This document shows positions 39,177-54,900 of a stretch of DNA of 64,000 nt, one piece after another. The DNA lies in the NCBI GenBank assembly GCA_964019135.1, contig OZ025263.1, forward strand, positions 35,628,133 to 35,692,132, written 5' to 3'. The translations under genes were made by a program, and so were the position numbers. Numbering within the stretch: position 1 is the first letter of the stretch; every line of letters begins with the position of its first letter. Origin of the DNA: Arenicola marina (Eukaryota; Annelida; Polychaeta; Arenicolidae). The notes under the pieces were generated by a model. It was not told where the DNA came from, ran no database searches, and worked only from the letters and a program-made list of their open reading frames with translations.

Positions 39177-42100
39177 GCCCTCCTCTCGCACATGTTCTAT
39201 CCAAACCCATGTCATTGTCGTGAGTTCACCGCCCACCTCTCGCACATGTTCTATCCAAACCCATGTCATTGTCGTGAGTTCACCGCCCACCTCTCGCACA
39301 TGTTCTATCCACACCCATGTCATTGTCGTGAGTTCACCGCCCACCTTTCGCACATGTTCTATCCACACCCATGTCATTGTCGTGATGTCACCGCCCACCT
39401 CTCGCACATGTTCTATCCACACCCATGTCATTGTCGTGAGTTCACCGCCCACCTCTCGCACATGTTCTATCCACACCCATGTCATTGTCGTGAGTTCACC
39501 GCCCACCTCTCGCACATGTTCTATCCAAACCCATGTCGTTGTCGTGAGTTCACCGCCCACCTCTCGCACATGTCCTATCCAAACCCATGTCATTGTCGTG
39601 AGTTCACCGCCCACCTCTCGCACATGTTCTATCCACACCCATGTCATTGTCGTGAGTTCACCGCCCTCCTCTCGCACATGTTCTATCCACACCCATGTCA
39701 TTGTCGTGAGTTCACCGCCCACCTCTCGCACATGTTCTATCCACACCTATGTCATTGTCGTGAGTTCACCGCCCACCTCTCGCACATGTTCTATCCACAC
39801 CCATGTCATTGTCGTGAGTTCACCGCCCTCCTCTCGCACATGTTCTATCCACACCCATGTCATTGTCGTGAGTTCACCGCCCTCCTCTCGCACATATTCT
39901 ATCCACACCCATGTCATTGTCGTGAGTTCACCGCCCACCTCTCGCACATGTTCTATCCACACCCATGTCATTGTCGTGAGTTCACCGCCCACCTCTCGCA
40001 CATGTTCTATCCACACCCATGTCATTGTCGTGAGTTCACCGCCCTCCTCTCGCACATGTTCTGTCCAAACCCATGTCATTGTCGTGAGTTCACCGCCCAC
40101 CTCTCGCACATGTTCTATCCAAACCCATGTCATTGTCGTGAGTTCACCGCCCACCTCTCGCACATGTTCTATCCAAACCCATGTCATTGTCGTGAGTTCA
40201 CCGCCCACCTTTCGCACATATTCTATCCACACCCATGTCATTGTCGTGAGTTCACCGCCCACCTCTCGCACATGTTCTATCCAAACCCATGTCATTGTCG
40301 TGAGTTCACCGCCCACCTCTCGCACATGTTCTATCCAAACCCATGTCATTGTCGTGAGTTCACCGCCCTCCTCTCGCACATGTTCTATCCAAACCCATGT
40401 CATTGTCGTGAGTTCACCGCCCTCCTCTCGCACATGTTCTATCCAAACCCATGTCATTGTCGTGAGTTCACCGCCCACCTCTCGCACATGTTCTATCCAA
40501 ACCCATGTCATTGTCGTGAGTTCACCGCCCTCCTCTCGCACATGTTCTATCCACACCCATGTCATTGTCGTGAGTTCACCGCCCACCTCTCGCACATGTT
40601 CTATCCACACCCATGTCATTGTCGTGAGTTCACCGCCCACCTCTCGCACATGTTCTATCCACACCCATGTCATTGTCGTGAGTTCACCGCCCACCTCTCG
40701 CACATGTTCTATCCACACCCATGTCATTGTCGTGAGTTCACCGCCCACCTCTCGCACATGTTCTATCCACACCCATGTCATTGTCGTGAGTTCACCGCCC
40801 ACCTCTCGCACATGTTCTATCCACACCCATGTCATTGTCGTGAGTTCACCGCCCACCTCTCGCACATGTTCTATCCAAACCCATGTCATTGTCGTGAGTT
40901 CACCGCCCACCTCTCGCACATGTTCTATCCAAACCCATGTCATTGTCGTGAGTTTACCGCCCTCCTCTCGCACATGTTCTATCCAAACCCATGTCATTGT
41001 CGTGAGTTTACCGCCCTCCTCTCGCACATGTTCTATCCAAACCCATGTCATTGTCGTGAGTTCACCGCCCACCTCTCGCACATGTTCTATCCAAACCCAT
41101 GTCATTGTCGTGAGTTTACCGCCCTCCTCTCGCACATGTTCTATCCAAACCCATGTCATTGTCGTGAGTTCACCGCCCACCTCTCGCACATGTTCTATCC
41201 ACACCCATGTCATTGTCGTGAGTTCACCGCCCACCTCGCGCACATGTTCTATCCACACCCATGTCATTGTCGTGAGTTCACCGCCCACCTCTCGCACATG
41301 TTCTATCCAAACCCATGCAATTGTCGTGAGTTCACCGCCCGCCTCTCGCACATGTCCTATCCAAACCCATGTCATTGTCGTGAGTTCACCGCCCACCTCT
41401 CGCACATGTTCTATCCAAACCCATGTCATTGTCGTGAGTTCACCGCCCACCTCTCGCACATGTTCTATCCAAACCCATGTCATTGTCGTGAATTCACCGC
41501 CCACCTCTCGCACATGTTCTATCCAAACCCATGTCATTGTCGTGAGTTCACCGCCCACCTCTCGCACATGTTCTATCCAAACCCATGTCATTGTCGTGAG
41601 TTCACCGCCCACCTCTCGCACATGTTCTATCCAAACCCATGTCGTTGTCGTGAGTTCACCGCCCACCTCTCGCACATGTTCTATTAAAACCCATGTCATT
41701 GTCGTGAGTTCACCGCCCACCTCTCGCACATGTTCTATCCACACCCATGTCATTGTCGTGAGTTCACCGCCCACCTCTCGCACATGTTCTATCCACACCC
41801 ATGTCATTGTCGTGAGTTCACCGCCCACCTCTCGCACATGTTCTATCCAAACCCATGTCATTGTCGTGAGTTCACCGCCCTCCTCTCGCACATGTTCTAT
41901 CCAAACCCATGTCATTGTCGTGAGTTCACCGCCCACCTCTCGCACATGTTCTATCCAAACCCATGTCATTGTCGTGAGTTCACCGCCCACCTCTCGCACA
42001 TGTTCTATCCACACCCATGTCATTGTCGTGAGTTCACCGCCCACCTCTCGCACATGTTCTATCCAAACCCATGTCATTGTCGTGAGTTCACCGCCCTCCT

Positions 42101-45100
42101 CTCGCACATGTTCTATCCAAACCCATGTCATTGTCGTGAGTTCACCGCCCACCTCTCGCACATGTTCTATCCAAACCCATGTCATTGTCGTGAGTTCACC
42201 GCCCACCTCTCGCACATGTTCTATCCACACCCATGTCATTGTCGTGAGTTCACCGCCCACCTCTCGCACATGTTCTATCCACACCCATGTCATTGTCGTG
42301 AGTTCACCGCCCACCTCTCGCACATGTTCTATCCACACCCATGTCATTGTCGTGAGTTCACCGCCCACCTCTCGCACATGTTCTATCCACACCCATGTCA
42401 TTGTCGTGAGTTCACCGCCCACCTCTCGCACATGTTCTATCCAAACCCATGTCATTGTCGTGAGTTCACCGCCCACCTCTCGCACATGTTCTATCCAAAC
42501 CCATGTCATTGTCGTGAGTTCACCGCCCACCTCTCGCACATGTTCTATCCAAACCCATGTCATTGTCGTGAGTTCACCGCCCACCTCTCGCACATGTTCT
42601 ATCCAAACCCATGTCGTTGTCGTGAGTTCACCGCCCACCTCTCGCACATGTTCTATCCAAACCCATGTCATTGTCGTGAGTTCACCGCCCACCTCTCGCA
42701 CATGTTCTATCCACACCCATGTCATTGTCGTGAGTTCACCGCCCACCTCTCGCACATGTTCTATCCACACCCATGTCATTGTCGTGAGTTCACCGCCCAC
42801 CTCTCGCACATGTTCTATCCAAACCCATGTCATTGTCGTGAGTTCACCGCCCTCCTCTCGCACATGTTCTATCCAAACCCATGTCATTGTCGTGAGTTCA
42901 CCGCCCACCTCTCGCACATGTTCTATCCAAACCCATGTCATTGTCGTGCGTTCACCGCCCACCTCTCGCACATGTTCTATCCACACCCATGTCATTGTCG
43001 TGAGTTCACCGCCCACCTCTCGCACATGTTCTATCCAAACCCATGTCATTGTCGTGAGTTCACCGCCCTCCTCTCGCACATGTTCTATCCAAACCCATGT
43101 CATTGTCGTGAGTTCACCGCCCACCTCTCGCACATGTTCTATCCAAACCCATGTCATTGTCGTGAGTTCACCGCCCACCTCTCGCACATGTTCTATCCAC
43201 ACCCATGTCATTGTCGTGAGTTCACCGCCCACCTTTCGCACATGTTCTATCCACACCCATGTCATTGTCGTGAGTTCACCGCCCACCTCTCGCACATGTT
43301 CTATCCACACCCATGTCATTGTCGTGAGTTCACCGCCCACCTCTCGCACATGTTCTATCCACACCCATGTCATTGTCGTGAGTTCACCGCCCACCTCTCG
43401 CACATGTTCTATCCACACCCATGTCATTGTCGTGAGTTCACCGCCCTCCTCTCGCACATGTTCTATCCACACCCATGTCATTGTCGTGAGTTCACCGCCC
43501 ACCTCTCGCACATGTTCTATCCACACCCATGTCATTGTCGTGAGTTCACCGCCCACCTCTCGCACATGTTCTATCCACACCCATGTCATTGTCGTGAGTT
43601 CACCGCCCACCTCTCGCACATGTTCTATCCACACCCATGTCATTGTCGTGAGTTCACCGCCCATCTCTCGCACATGTTCTATCCAAACCCATGTCATTGT
43701 CGTGAGTTCACCGCCCACCTCTCGCACATGTTCTATCCACACCCATGTCATTGTCGTGAGTTCACCGCCCTCCTCTCGCACATGTTCTATCCACACCCAT
43801 GTCATTGTCGTGAGTTCACCGCCCTCCTCTCGCACATATTCTATCCACACCCATGTCATTGTCGTGAGTTCACCGCCCACCTCTCGCACATGTTCTACCC
43901 ACACCCATGTCATTGTCGTGAGTTCACCGCCCACCTCTCGCACATGTTCTATCCACACCCATGTCATTGTCGTGAGTTCACCGCCCTCCTCTCGCACATG
44001 TTCTGTCCAAACCCATGTCATTGTCGTGAGTTCACCGCCCTCCTCTCGCACATGTTCTATCCACACCCATGTCATTGTCGTGAGTTCACCGCCCACCTCT
44101 CGCACATGTTCTATCCAAACCCATGTCATTGTCGTGAATTCACCGCCCACCTCTCGCACATGTTCTATCCACACCCATGTCATTGTCGTGAGTTCACCGC
44201 CCACCTCTCGCACATGTTCTATCCAAACCCATGTCATTGTCGTGAGTTCACCGCCCACCTCTCGCACATGTTCTATCCAAACCCATGTCATTGTCGTGAG
44301 TTCACCGCCCACCTCTCGCACATGTTCTATCCAAACCCATGTCATTGTCGTGAGTTCACCGCCCTCCTCTCGCACATGTTCTATCCAAACCCATGTCATT
44401 GTCGTGAGTTCACCGCCCACCTCTCGCACATGTTCTATCCAAACCCATGTCATTGTCGTGAGTTCACCGCCCTCCTCTCGCACATGTTCTATCCACACCC
44501 ATGTCATTGTCGTGAGTTCACCGCCCACCTCTCGCACATGTTCTATCCACACCCATGTCATTGTCGTGAGTTCACCGCCCACCTCTCGCACATGTTCTAT
44601 CCACACCCATGTCATTGTCGTGAGTTCACCGCCCACCTCTCGCACATGTTCTATCCACACCCATGTCATTGTCGTGAGTTCACCGCCCTCCTCTCGCACA
44701 TGTTCTATCCACACCCATGTCATTGTCGTGAGTTCACCGCCCACCTCTCGCACATGTTCTATCCACACCCATGTCATTGTCGTGAGTTCACCGCCCACCT
44801 CTCGCACATGTTCTATCCACACCCATGTCATTGTCGTGAGTTCACCGCCCACCTCTCGCACATGTTCTATCCACACCCATGTCATTGTCGTGAGTTCACC
44901 GCCCATCTCTCGCACATGTTCTATCCAAACCCATGTCATTGTCGTGAGTTCACCGCCCACCTCTCGCACATGTTCTATCCACACCCATGTCATTGTCGTG
45001 AGTTTACCGCCCTCCTCTCGCACATGTTCTATCCACACCCATGTCATTGTCGTGAGTTCACCGCCCTCCTCTCGCACATATTCTATCCACACCCATGTCA

Positions 45101-45995
45101 TTGTCGTGAGTTCACCGCTCACCTCTCGCACATGTTCTATCCACACCCATGTCATTGTCGTGAGTTCACCGCCCACCTCTCGCACATGTTCTATCCACAC
45201 CCATGTCATTGTCGTGAGTTCACCGCCCTCCTCTCGCACATGTTCTGTCCAAACCCATGTCATTGTCGTGAGTTCACCGCCCTCCTCTCGCACATGTTCT
45301 ATCCACACCCATGTCATTGTCGTGAGTTCACCGCCCACCTCTCGCACATGTTCTATCCAAACCCATGTCATTGTCGTGAATTCACCGCCCACCTCTCGCA
45401 CATGTTCTATCCACACCCATGTCATTGTCGTGAGTTCACCGCCCACCTCTCGCACATGTTCTATCCAAACCCATGTCATTGTCGTGAGTTCACCGCCCAC
45501 CTCTCGCACATGTTCTATCCAAACCCATGTCATTGTCGTGAGTTCACCGCCCACCTCTCGCACATGTTCTATCCAAACCCATGTCATTGTCGTGAGTTCA
45601 CCGCCCTCCTCTCGCACATGTTCTATCCAAACCCATGTCATTGTCGTGAGTTCACCGCCCACCTCTCGCACATGTTCTATCCAAACCCATGTCATTGTCG
45701 TGAGTTCACCGCCCTCCTCTCGCACATGTTCTATCCACACCCATGTCATTGTCGTGAGTTCACCGCCCACCTCTCGCACATGTTCTATCCACACCCATGT
45801 CATTGTCGTGAGTTCACCGCCCACCTCTCGCACATGTTCTATCCACACCCATGTCATTGTCGTGAGTTCACCGCCCACCTCTCGCACATGTTCTATCCAC
45901 ACCCATGTCATTGTCGTGAGTTCACCGCCCACCTCTCGCACATGTTCTATCCACACCCATGTCATTGTCGTGAGTTCACCGCCCACCTCTCGCAC
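37086..45995. repeat. 8.9-kb higher-order unit, copy A (165 monomers)
   Basis: Rare markers recur 8910 bp downstream: aatcccatg (37530), actcatgtc (38071), gcaattg (38401) and cacctatgtc (39744). After three extra monomers in copy B the offset is 9072 bp (cacctcgcgc at 41233, gcaattg at 41317). Copy-specific changes include ttctaccc (37251), gtgatgtcac (39384, where copy B has gtgaggtcac) and ttctattaaa (41681). Confidence 0.88.
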
Positions 45996-48900
45996 ATGTT
46001 CTATCCACACCCATGTCATTGTCGTGAGTTCACCGCCCACCTCTCGCACATGTTCTATCCACACCCATGTCATTGTCGTGAGTTCACCGCCCACCTCTCG
46101 CACATGTTCTATCCAAGCCCATGTCATTGTCGTGAGTTCACCGCCCACCTCTCGCACATGTTCTATCCACACCCATGTCATTGTCGTGAGTTCACCGCCC
46201 TCCTCTCGCACATGTTCTATCCAAACCCATGTCATTGTCGTGAGTTCACCGCCCACCTCTCGCACATGTTCTATCCACACCCATGTCATTGTCGTGAGTT
46301 CACCGCCCTCCTCTCGCACATGTTCTATCCACACCCATGTCATTGTCGTGAGTTCACCGCCCACCTCTCGCACATGTTCTATCCAAACCCATGTCATTGT
46401 CGTGAATTCACCGCCCACCTCTCGCACATGTTCTATCCAATCCCATGTCATTGTCGTGAGTTCACCGCCCACCTCTCGCACATGTTCTATCCAAACCCAT
46501 GTCATTGTCGTGAGTTCACCGCCCACCTCTCGCACATGTTCTATCCAAACCCATGTCATTGTCGTGAGTTCACCGCCCACCTCTCGCACATGTTCTATCC
46601 AAACCCATGTCATTGTCGTGAGTTCACCGCCCACCTCTCGCACATGTTCTATCCAAACCCATGTCGTTGTCGTGAGTTCACCGCCCACCTCTCGCACATG
46701 TTCTATCCAAACCCATGTCATTGTCGTGAGTTCACCGCCCACCTCTCGCACATGTTCTATCCAAACCCATGTCATTGTCGTGAGTTCACCGCCCACCTCT
46801 CGCACATGTTCTATCCAAACCCATGTCATTGTCGTGAGTTCACCGCCCACCTCTCGCACATGTTCTATCCAAACCCATGTCATTGTCGTGAGTTCACCGC
46901 CCACCTCTCGCACATGTTCTATCCAAACCCATGTCATTGTCGTGAGTTTACCGCCCTCCTCTCGCACATGTTCTATCCAAACTCATGTCATTGTCGTGAG
47001 TTTACCGCCCTCCTCTCGCACATGTTCTGTCCAAACCCATGTCATTGTCGTGAGTTCACCGCCCACCTCTCGCACATGTTCTATCCAAACCCATGTCATT
47101 GTCGTGAGTTTACCGCCCTCCTCTCGCACATGTTCTATCCAAACCCATGTCATTGTCGTGAGTTCACCGCCCACCTCTCGCACATGTTCTATCCACACCC
47201 ATGTCATTGTCGTGAGTTCACCGCCCACCTCTCGCACATGTTCTATCCAAACCCATGTCATTGTCGTGAGTTCACCGCCCACCTCTCGCACATGTTCTAT
47301 CCAAACCCATGCAATTGTCGTGAGTTCACCGCCCGCCTCTCGCACATGTCCTATCCAAACCCATGTCATTGTCGTGAGTTCACCGCCCACCTCTCGCACA
47401 TGTTCTATCCAAACCCATGTCATTGTCGTGAGTTCACCGCCCACCTCTCGCACATGTTCTATCCAAACCCATGTCATTGTCGTGAATTCACCGCCCACCT
47501 CTCGCACATGTTCTATCCAAACCCATGTCATTGTCGTGAGTTCACCGCCCACCTCTCGCACATGTTCTATCCAAACCCATGTCATTGTCGTGAGTTCACC
47601 GCCCACCACTCGCACATGTTCTATCCAAACCCATGTCGTTGTCGTGAGTTCACCGCCCACCTCTCGCACATGTTCTATCCAAACCCATGTCATTGTCGTG
47701 AGTTCACCGCCCACCTCTCGCACATGTTCTATCCACACTCATGTCATTGTCGTGAGTTCACCGCCCACCTCTCGCACATGTTCTATCCACACCCATGTCA
47801 TTGTCGTGAGTTCACCGCCCACCTCTCGCACATGTTCTATCCAAACCCATGTCATTGTCGTGAGTTCACCGCCCTCCTCTCGCACATGTTCTATCCAAAC
47901 CCATGTCATTGTCGTGAGTTCACCGCCCACCTCTCGCACATGTTCTATCCAAACCCATGTCATTGTCGTGAGTTCACCGCCCACCTCTCGCACATGTTCT
48001 ATCCACACCCATGTCATTGTCGTGAGTTCACCGCCCACCTCTCGCACATGTTCTATCCAAACCCATGTCATTGTCGTGAGTTCACCGCCCTCCTCTCGCA
48101 CATGTTCTATCCAAACCCATGTCATTGTCGTGAGTTCACCGCCCACCTCTCGCACATGTTCTATCCAAACCCATGTCATTGTCGTGAGTTCACCGCCCAC
48201 CTCTCGCACATGTTCTATCCACACCCATGTCATTGTCGTGAGTTCACCGCCCACCTTTCGCACATGTTCTATCCACACCCATGTCATTGTCGTGAGGTCA
48301 CCGCCCACCTCTCGCACATGTTCTATCCACACCCATGTCATTGTCGTGAGTTCACCGCCCACCTCTCGCACATGTTCTATATACACCCATGTCATTGTCG
48401 TGAGTTCACCGCCCACCTCTCGCACATGTTCTATCCAAACCCATGTCATTGTCGTGAGTTCACCGCCCACCTCTCGCACATGTCCTATCCAAACCCATGT
48501 CATTGTCGTGAGTTCACCGCCCACCTCTCGCACATGTTCTATCCACACCCATGTCATTGTCGTGAGTTCACCGCCCTCCTCTCGCACATGTTCTATCCAC
48601 ACCCATGTCATTGTCGTGAGTTCACCGCCCACCTCTCGCACATGTTCTATCCACACCTATGTCATTGTCGTGAGTTCACCGCCCACCTCTCGCACATGTT
48701 CTATCCACACCCATGTCATTGTCGTGAGTTCACCGCCCACCTCTCGCACATGTTCTATCCACACCCATGTCATTGTCGTGAGTTCACCGCCCATCTCTCG
48801 CACATGTTCTATCCAAACCCATGTCATTGTCGTGAGTTCACCGCCCACCTCTCGCACATGTTCTATCCACACCCATGTCATTGTCGTGAGTTCACCGCCC

Positions 48901-51900
48901 TCCTCTCGCACATGTTCTATCCACACCCATGTCATTGTCGTGAGTTCACCGCCCTCCTCTCGCACATATTCTATCCACACCCATGTCATTGTCGTGAGTT
49001 CACCGCCCTCCTCTCGCACATGTTCTATCCACACCCATGTCATTGTCGTGAGTTCACCGCCCACCTCTCGCACATGTTCTATCCACACCCATGTCATTGT
49101 CGTGAGTTCACCGCCCTCCTCTCGCACATGTTCTGTCCAAACCCATGTCATTGTCGTGAGTTCACCGCCCACCTCTCGCACATGTTCTATCCAAACCCAT
49201 GTCATTGTCGTGAGTTCACCGCCCACCTCTCGCACATGTTCTATCCAAACCCATGTCATTGTCGTGAGTTCGCCGCCCACCTTTCGCACATATTCTATCC
49301 ACACCCATGTCATTGTCGTGAGTTCACCGCCCACCTCTCGCACATGTTCTATCCAAACCCATGTCATTGTCGTGAGTTCACCGCCCACCTCTCGCACATG
49401 TTCTATCCAAACCCATGTCATTGTCGTGAGTTCACCGCCCTCCTCTCGCACATGTTCTATCCAAAACCATGTCATTGTCGTGAGTTCACCGCCCTCCTCT
49501 CGCACATGTTTTATCCAAACCCATGTCATTGTCGTGAGTTCACCGCCCACCTCTCGCACATGTTCTATCCAAACCCATGTCATTGTCGTGAGTTCACCGC
49601 CCTCCTCTCGCACATGTTCTATCCACACCCATGTCATTGTCGTGAGTTCACCGCCCACCTCTCGCACATGTTCTATCCACACCCATGTCATTGTCGTGAG
49701 TTCACCGCCCACCTCTCGCACATGTTCTATCCACACCCATGTCATTGTCGTGAGTTCACCGCCCACCTCTCGCACATGTTCTATCCACACCCATGTCATT
49801 GTCGTGAGTTCACCGCCCACCTCTCGCACATGTTCTATCCACACCCATGTCATTGTCGTGAGTTCACCGCCCACCTCTCGCACATGTTCTATCCACACCC
49901 ATGTCATTGTCGTGAGTTCACCGCCCACCTCTCGCACATGTTCTATCCAAACCCATGTCATTGTCGTGAGTTCACCGCCCACCTCTCGCACATGTTCTAT
50001 CCAAACCCATGTCATTGTCGTGAGTTTACCGCCCTCCTCTCGCACATGTTCTATCCAAACCCATGTCATTGTCGTGAGTTTACCGCCCTCCTCTCGCACA
50101 TGTTCTATCCAAACCCATGTCATTGTCGTGAGTTCACCGCCCACCTCTCGCACATGTTCTATCCAAACCCATGTCATTGTCGTGAGTTTACCGCCCTCCT
50201 CTCGCACATGTTCTATCCAAACCCATGTCATTGTCGTGAGTTCACCGCCCACCTCTCGCACATGTTCTATCCACACCCATGTCATTGTCGTGAGTTCACC
50301 GCCCACCTCGCGCACATGTTCTATCCAAACCCATGTCATTGTCGTGAGTTCACCGCCCACCTCTCGCACATGTTCTATCCAAACCCATGCAATTGTCGTG
50401 AGTTCACCGCCCGCCTCTCGCACATGTCCTATCCAAACCCATGTCATTGTCGTGAGTTCACCGCCCACCTCTCGCACATGTTCTATCCAAACCCATGTCA
50501 TTGTCGTGAGTTCACCGCCCACCTCTCGCACATGTTCTATCCAAACCCATGTCATTGTCGTGAATTCACCGCCCACCTCTCGCACATGTTCTATCCAAAC
50601 CCATGTCATTGTCGTGAGTTCACCGCCCACCTCTCGCACATGTTCTATCCAAACCCATGTCATTGTCGTGAGTTCACCGCCCACCTCTCGCACATGTTCT
50701 ATCCAAACCCATGTCGTTGTCGTGAGTTCACCGCTCACCTCTCGCACATGTTCTATCCAAACCCATGTCATTGTCGTGAGTTCACCGCCCACCTCTCGCA
50801 CATGTTCTATCCACACCCATGTCATTGTCGTGAGTTCACCGCCCACCTCTCGCACATGTTCTATCCACACCCATGTCATTGTCGTGAGTTCACCGCCCAC
50901 CTCTCGCACATGTTCTATCCAAACCCATGTCATTGTCGTGAGCTCACCGCCCTCCTCTCGCACATGTTCTATCCAAACCCATGTCATTGTCGTGAGTTCA
51001 CCGCCCACCTCTCGCACATGTTCTATCCAAACCCATGTCATTGTCGTGAGTTCACCGCCCACCTCTCGCACATGTTCTATCCACACCCATGTCATTGTCG
51101 TGAGTTCACCGCCCACCTCTCGCACATGTTCTATCCAAACCCATGTCATTGTCGTGAGTTCACCGCCCTCCTCTCGCACATGTTCTATCCAAACCCATGT
51201 CATTGTCGTGAGTTCACCGCCCACCTCTCGCACATGTTCTATCCAAACCCATGTCATTGTCGTGAGTTCACCGCCCACCTCTCGCACATGTTCTATCCAC
51301 ACCCATGTCATTGTCGTGAGTTCACCGCCCACCTCTCGCACATGTTCTATCCACACCCATGTCATTGTCGTGAGTTCACCGCCCACCTCTCGCACATGTT
51401 CTATCCACACCCATGTCATTGTCGTGAGTTCACCGCCCACCTCTCGCACATGTTCTATCCACACCCATGTCATTGTCGTGAGTTCACCGCCCACCTCTCG
51501 CACATGTTCTATCCAAACCCATGTCATTGTCGTGAGTTCACCGCCCACCTCTCGCACATGTTCTATCCAAACCCATGTCATTGTCGTGAGTTTACCGCCC
51601 TCCTCTCGCACATGTTCTATCCAAACCCATGTCATTGTCGTGAGTTTACCGCCCTCCTCTCGCACATGTTCTATCCAAACCCATGTCATTGTCGTGAGTT
51701 CACCGCCCACCTCTCGCACATGTTCTATCCAAACCCATGTCATTGTCGTGAGTTTACCGCCCTCCTCTCGCACATGTTCTATCCAAACCCATGTCATTGT
51801 CGTGAGTTCACCGCCCACCTCTCGCACATGTTCTATCCACACCCATGTCATTGTCGTGAGTTCACCGCCCACCTCTCGCACATGTTCTATCCAAACCCAT

Positions 51901-54900
51901 GTCATTGTCGTGAGTTCACCGCCCACTTCTCGCACATGTTCTATCCAAACCCATGCAATTGTCGTGAGTTCACCGCCCTCCTCTCGCACATGTCCTATCC
52001 AAACCCATGTCATTGTCGTGAGTTCACCGCCCACCTCTCGCACATGTTCTATCCAAACCCATGTCATTGTCGTGAGTTCACCGCCCACCTCTCGCACATG
52101 TTCTATCCAAACCCATGTCATTGTCGTGAATTCACCGCCCACCTCTCGCACATGTTCTATCCAAACCCATGTCATTGTCGTGAGTTCACCGCCCACCTCT
52201 CGCACATGTTCTATCCAAACCCATGTCATTGTCGTGAGTTCACCGCCCACCTCTCGCACATGTTCTATCCAAACCCATGTCGTTGTCGTGAGTTCACCGC
52301 CCACCTCTCGCACATGTTCTATCCAAACCCATGTCATTGTCGTGAGTTCACCGCCCACCTCTCGCACATGTTCTATCCACACCCATGTCATTGTCGTGAG
52401 TTCACCGCCCACCTCTCGCACATGTTCTATCCACACCCATGTCATTGTCGTGAGTTCACCGCCCACCTCTCGCACATGTTCTATCCAAACCCATGTCATT
52501 GTCGTGAGTTCACCGCCCTCCTCTCGCACATGTTCTATCCAAACCCATGTCATTGTCGTGAGTTCACCGCCCACCTCTCGCACATGTTCTATCCAAACCC
52601 ATGTCATTGTCGTGAGTTCACCGCCCACCTCTCGCACATGTTCTATCCACACCCATGTCATTGTCGTGAGTTCACCGCCCACCTCTCGCACATGTTCTAT
52701 CCAAATCCATGTCATTGTCGTGAGTTCACCGCCCTCCTCTCGCACATGTTCTATCCAAACCCATGTCATTGTCGTGAGTTCACCGCCCACCTCTCGCACA
52801 TGTTCTATCCAAACCCATGTCATTGTCGTGAGTTCACCGCCCACCTCTCGCACATGTTCTATCCACACCCATGTCATTGTCGTGAGTTCACCGCCCACCT
52901 TTCGCACATGTTCTATCCACACCCATGTCATTGTCGTGAGTTCACCGCCCACCTCTCGCACATGTTCTATCCACACCCATGTCATTGTCGTGAGTTCACC
53001 GCCCACCTCTCGCACATGTTCTATCCACACCCATGTCATTGTCGTGAGTTCACCGCCCACCTCTCGCACATGTTCTATCCAAACCCATGTCATTGTCGTG
53101 AGTTCACCGCCCACCTCTCGCACATGTCCTATCCAAACCCATGTCATTGTCGTGAGTTCACCGCCCACCTCTCGCACATGTTCTATCCACACCCATGTCA
53201 TTGTCGTGAGTTCACCGCCCTCCTCTCGCACATGTTCTATCCACACCCATGTCATTGTCGTGAGTTCACCGCCCACCTCTCGCACATGTTCTATCCACAC
53301 CCATGTCATTGTCGTGAGTTCACCGCCCACCTCTCGCACATGTTCTATCCACACCCATGTCATTGTCGTGAGTTCACCGCCCACCTCTCGCACATGTTCT
53401 ATCCACACCCATGTCATTGTCGTGAGTTCACCGCCCATCTCTCGCACATGTTCTATCCAAACCCATGTCATTGTCGTGAGTTCACCGCCCACCTCTCGCA
53501 CATGTTCTATCCACACCCATGTCATTGTCGTGAGTTCACCGCCCTCCTCTCGCACATGTTCTATCCACACCCATGTCATTGTCGTGAGTTCACCGCCCTC
53601 CTCTCGCACATATTCTATCCACACCCATGTCATTGTCGTGAGTTCACCGCCCACCTCTCGCACATGTTCTATCCACACCCATGTCATTGTCGTGAGTTCA
53701 CCGCCCACCTCTCGCACATGTTCTATCCACACCCATGTCATTGTCGTGAGTTCACCGCCCTCCTCTCGCACATGTTCTGTCCAAACCCATGTCATTGTCG
53801 TGAGTTCACCGCCCTCCTCTCGCACATGTTCTATCCACACCCATGTCATTGTCGTGAGTTCACCGCCCACCTCTCGCACATGTTCTATCCAAACCCATGT
53901 CATTGTCGTGAATTCACCGCCCACCTCTCGCACATGTTCTATCCACACCCATGTCATTGTCGTGAGTTCACCGCCCACCTCTCGCACATGTTCTATCCAA
54001 ACCCATGTCATTGTCGTGAGTTCACCGCCCACCTCTCGCACATGTTCTATCCAAACCCATGTCATTGTCGTGAGTTCACCGCCCACCTCTCGCACATGTT
54101 CTATCCAAACCCATGTCATTGTCGTGAGTTCACCGCCCTCCTCTCGCACATGTTCTATCCAAACCCATGTCATTGTCGTGAGTTCACCGCCCACCTCTCG
54201 CACATGTTCTATCCAAACCTATGTCATTGTCGTGAGTTCACCGCCCTCCTCTCGCACATGTTCTATCCACACCCATGTCATTGTCGTGAGTTCACCGCCC
54301 ACCTCTCGCACATGTTCTATCCACACCCATGTCATTGTCGTGAGTTCACCGCCCACCTCTCGCACATGTTCTATCCACACCCATGTCATTGTCGTGAGTT
54401 CACCGCCCACCTCTCGCACATGTTGTATCCACACCCATGTCATTGTCGTGAGTTCACCGCCCTCCTCTCGCACATGTTCTATCCACACCCATGTCATTGT
54501 CGTGAGTTCACCGCCCACCTCTCGCACATGTTCTATCCACACCCATGTCATTGTCGTGAGTTCACCGCCCACCTCTCGCACATGTTCTATCCACACCCAT
54601 GTCATTGTCGTGAGTTCACCGCCCACCTCTCGCACATGTTCTATCCACACCCATGTCATTGTCGTGAGTTCACCGCCCATCTCTCGCACATGTTCTATCC
54701 AAACCCATGTCATTGTCGTGAGTTCACCGCCCACCTCTCGCACATGTTCTATCCACACCCATGTCATTGTCGTGAGTTCACCGCCCTCCTCTCGCACATG
54801 TTCTATCCACACCCATGTCATTGTCGTGAGTTCACCGCCCTCCTCTCGCACATATTCTATCCACACCCATGTCATTGTCGTGAGTTCACCGCCCACCTCT

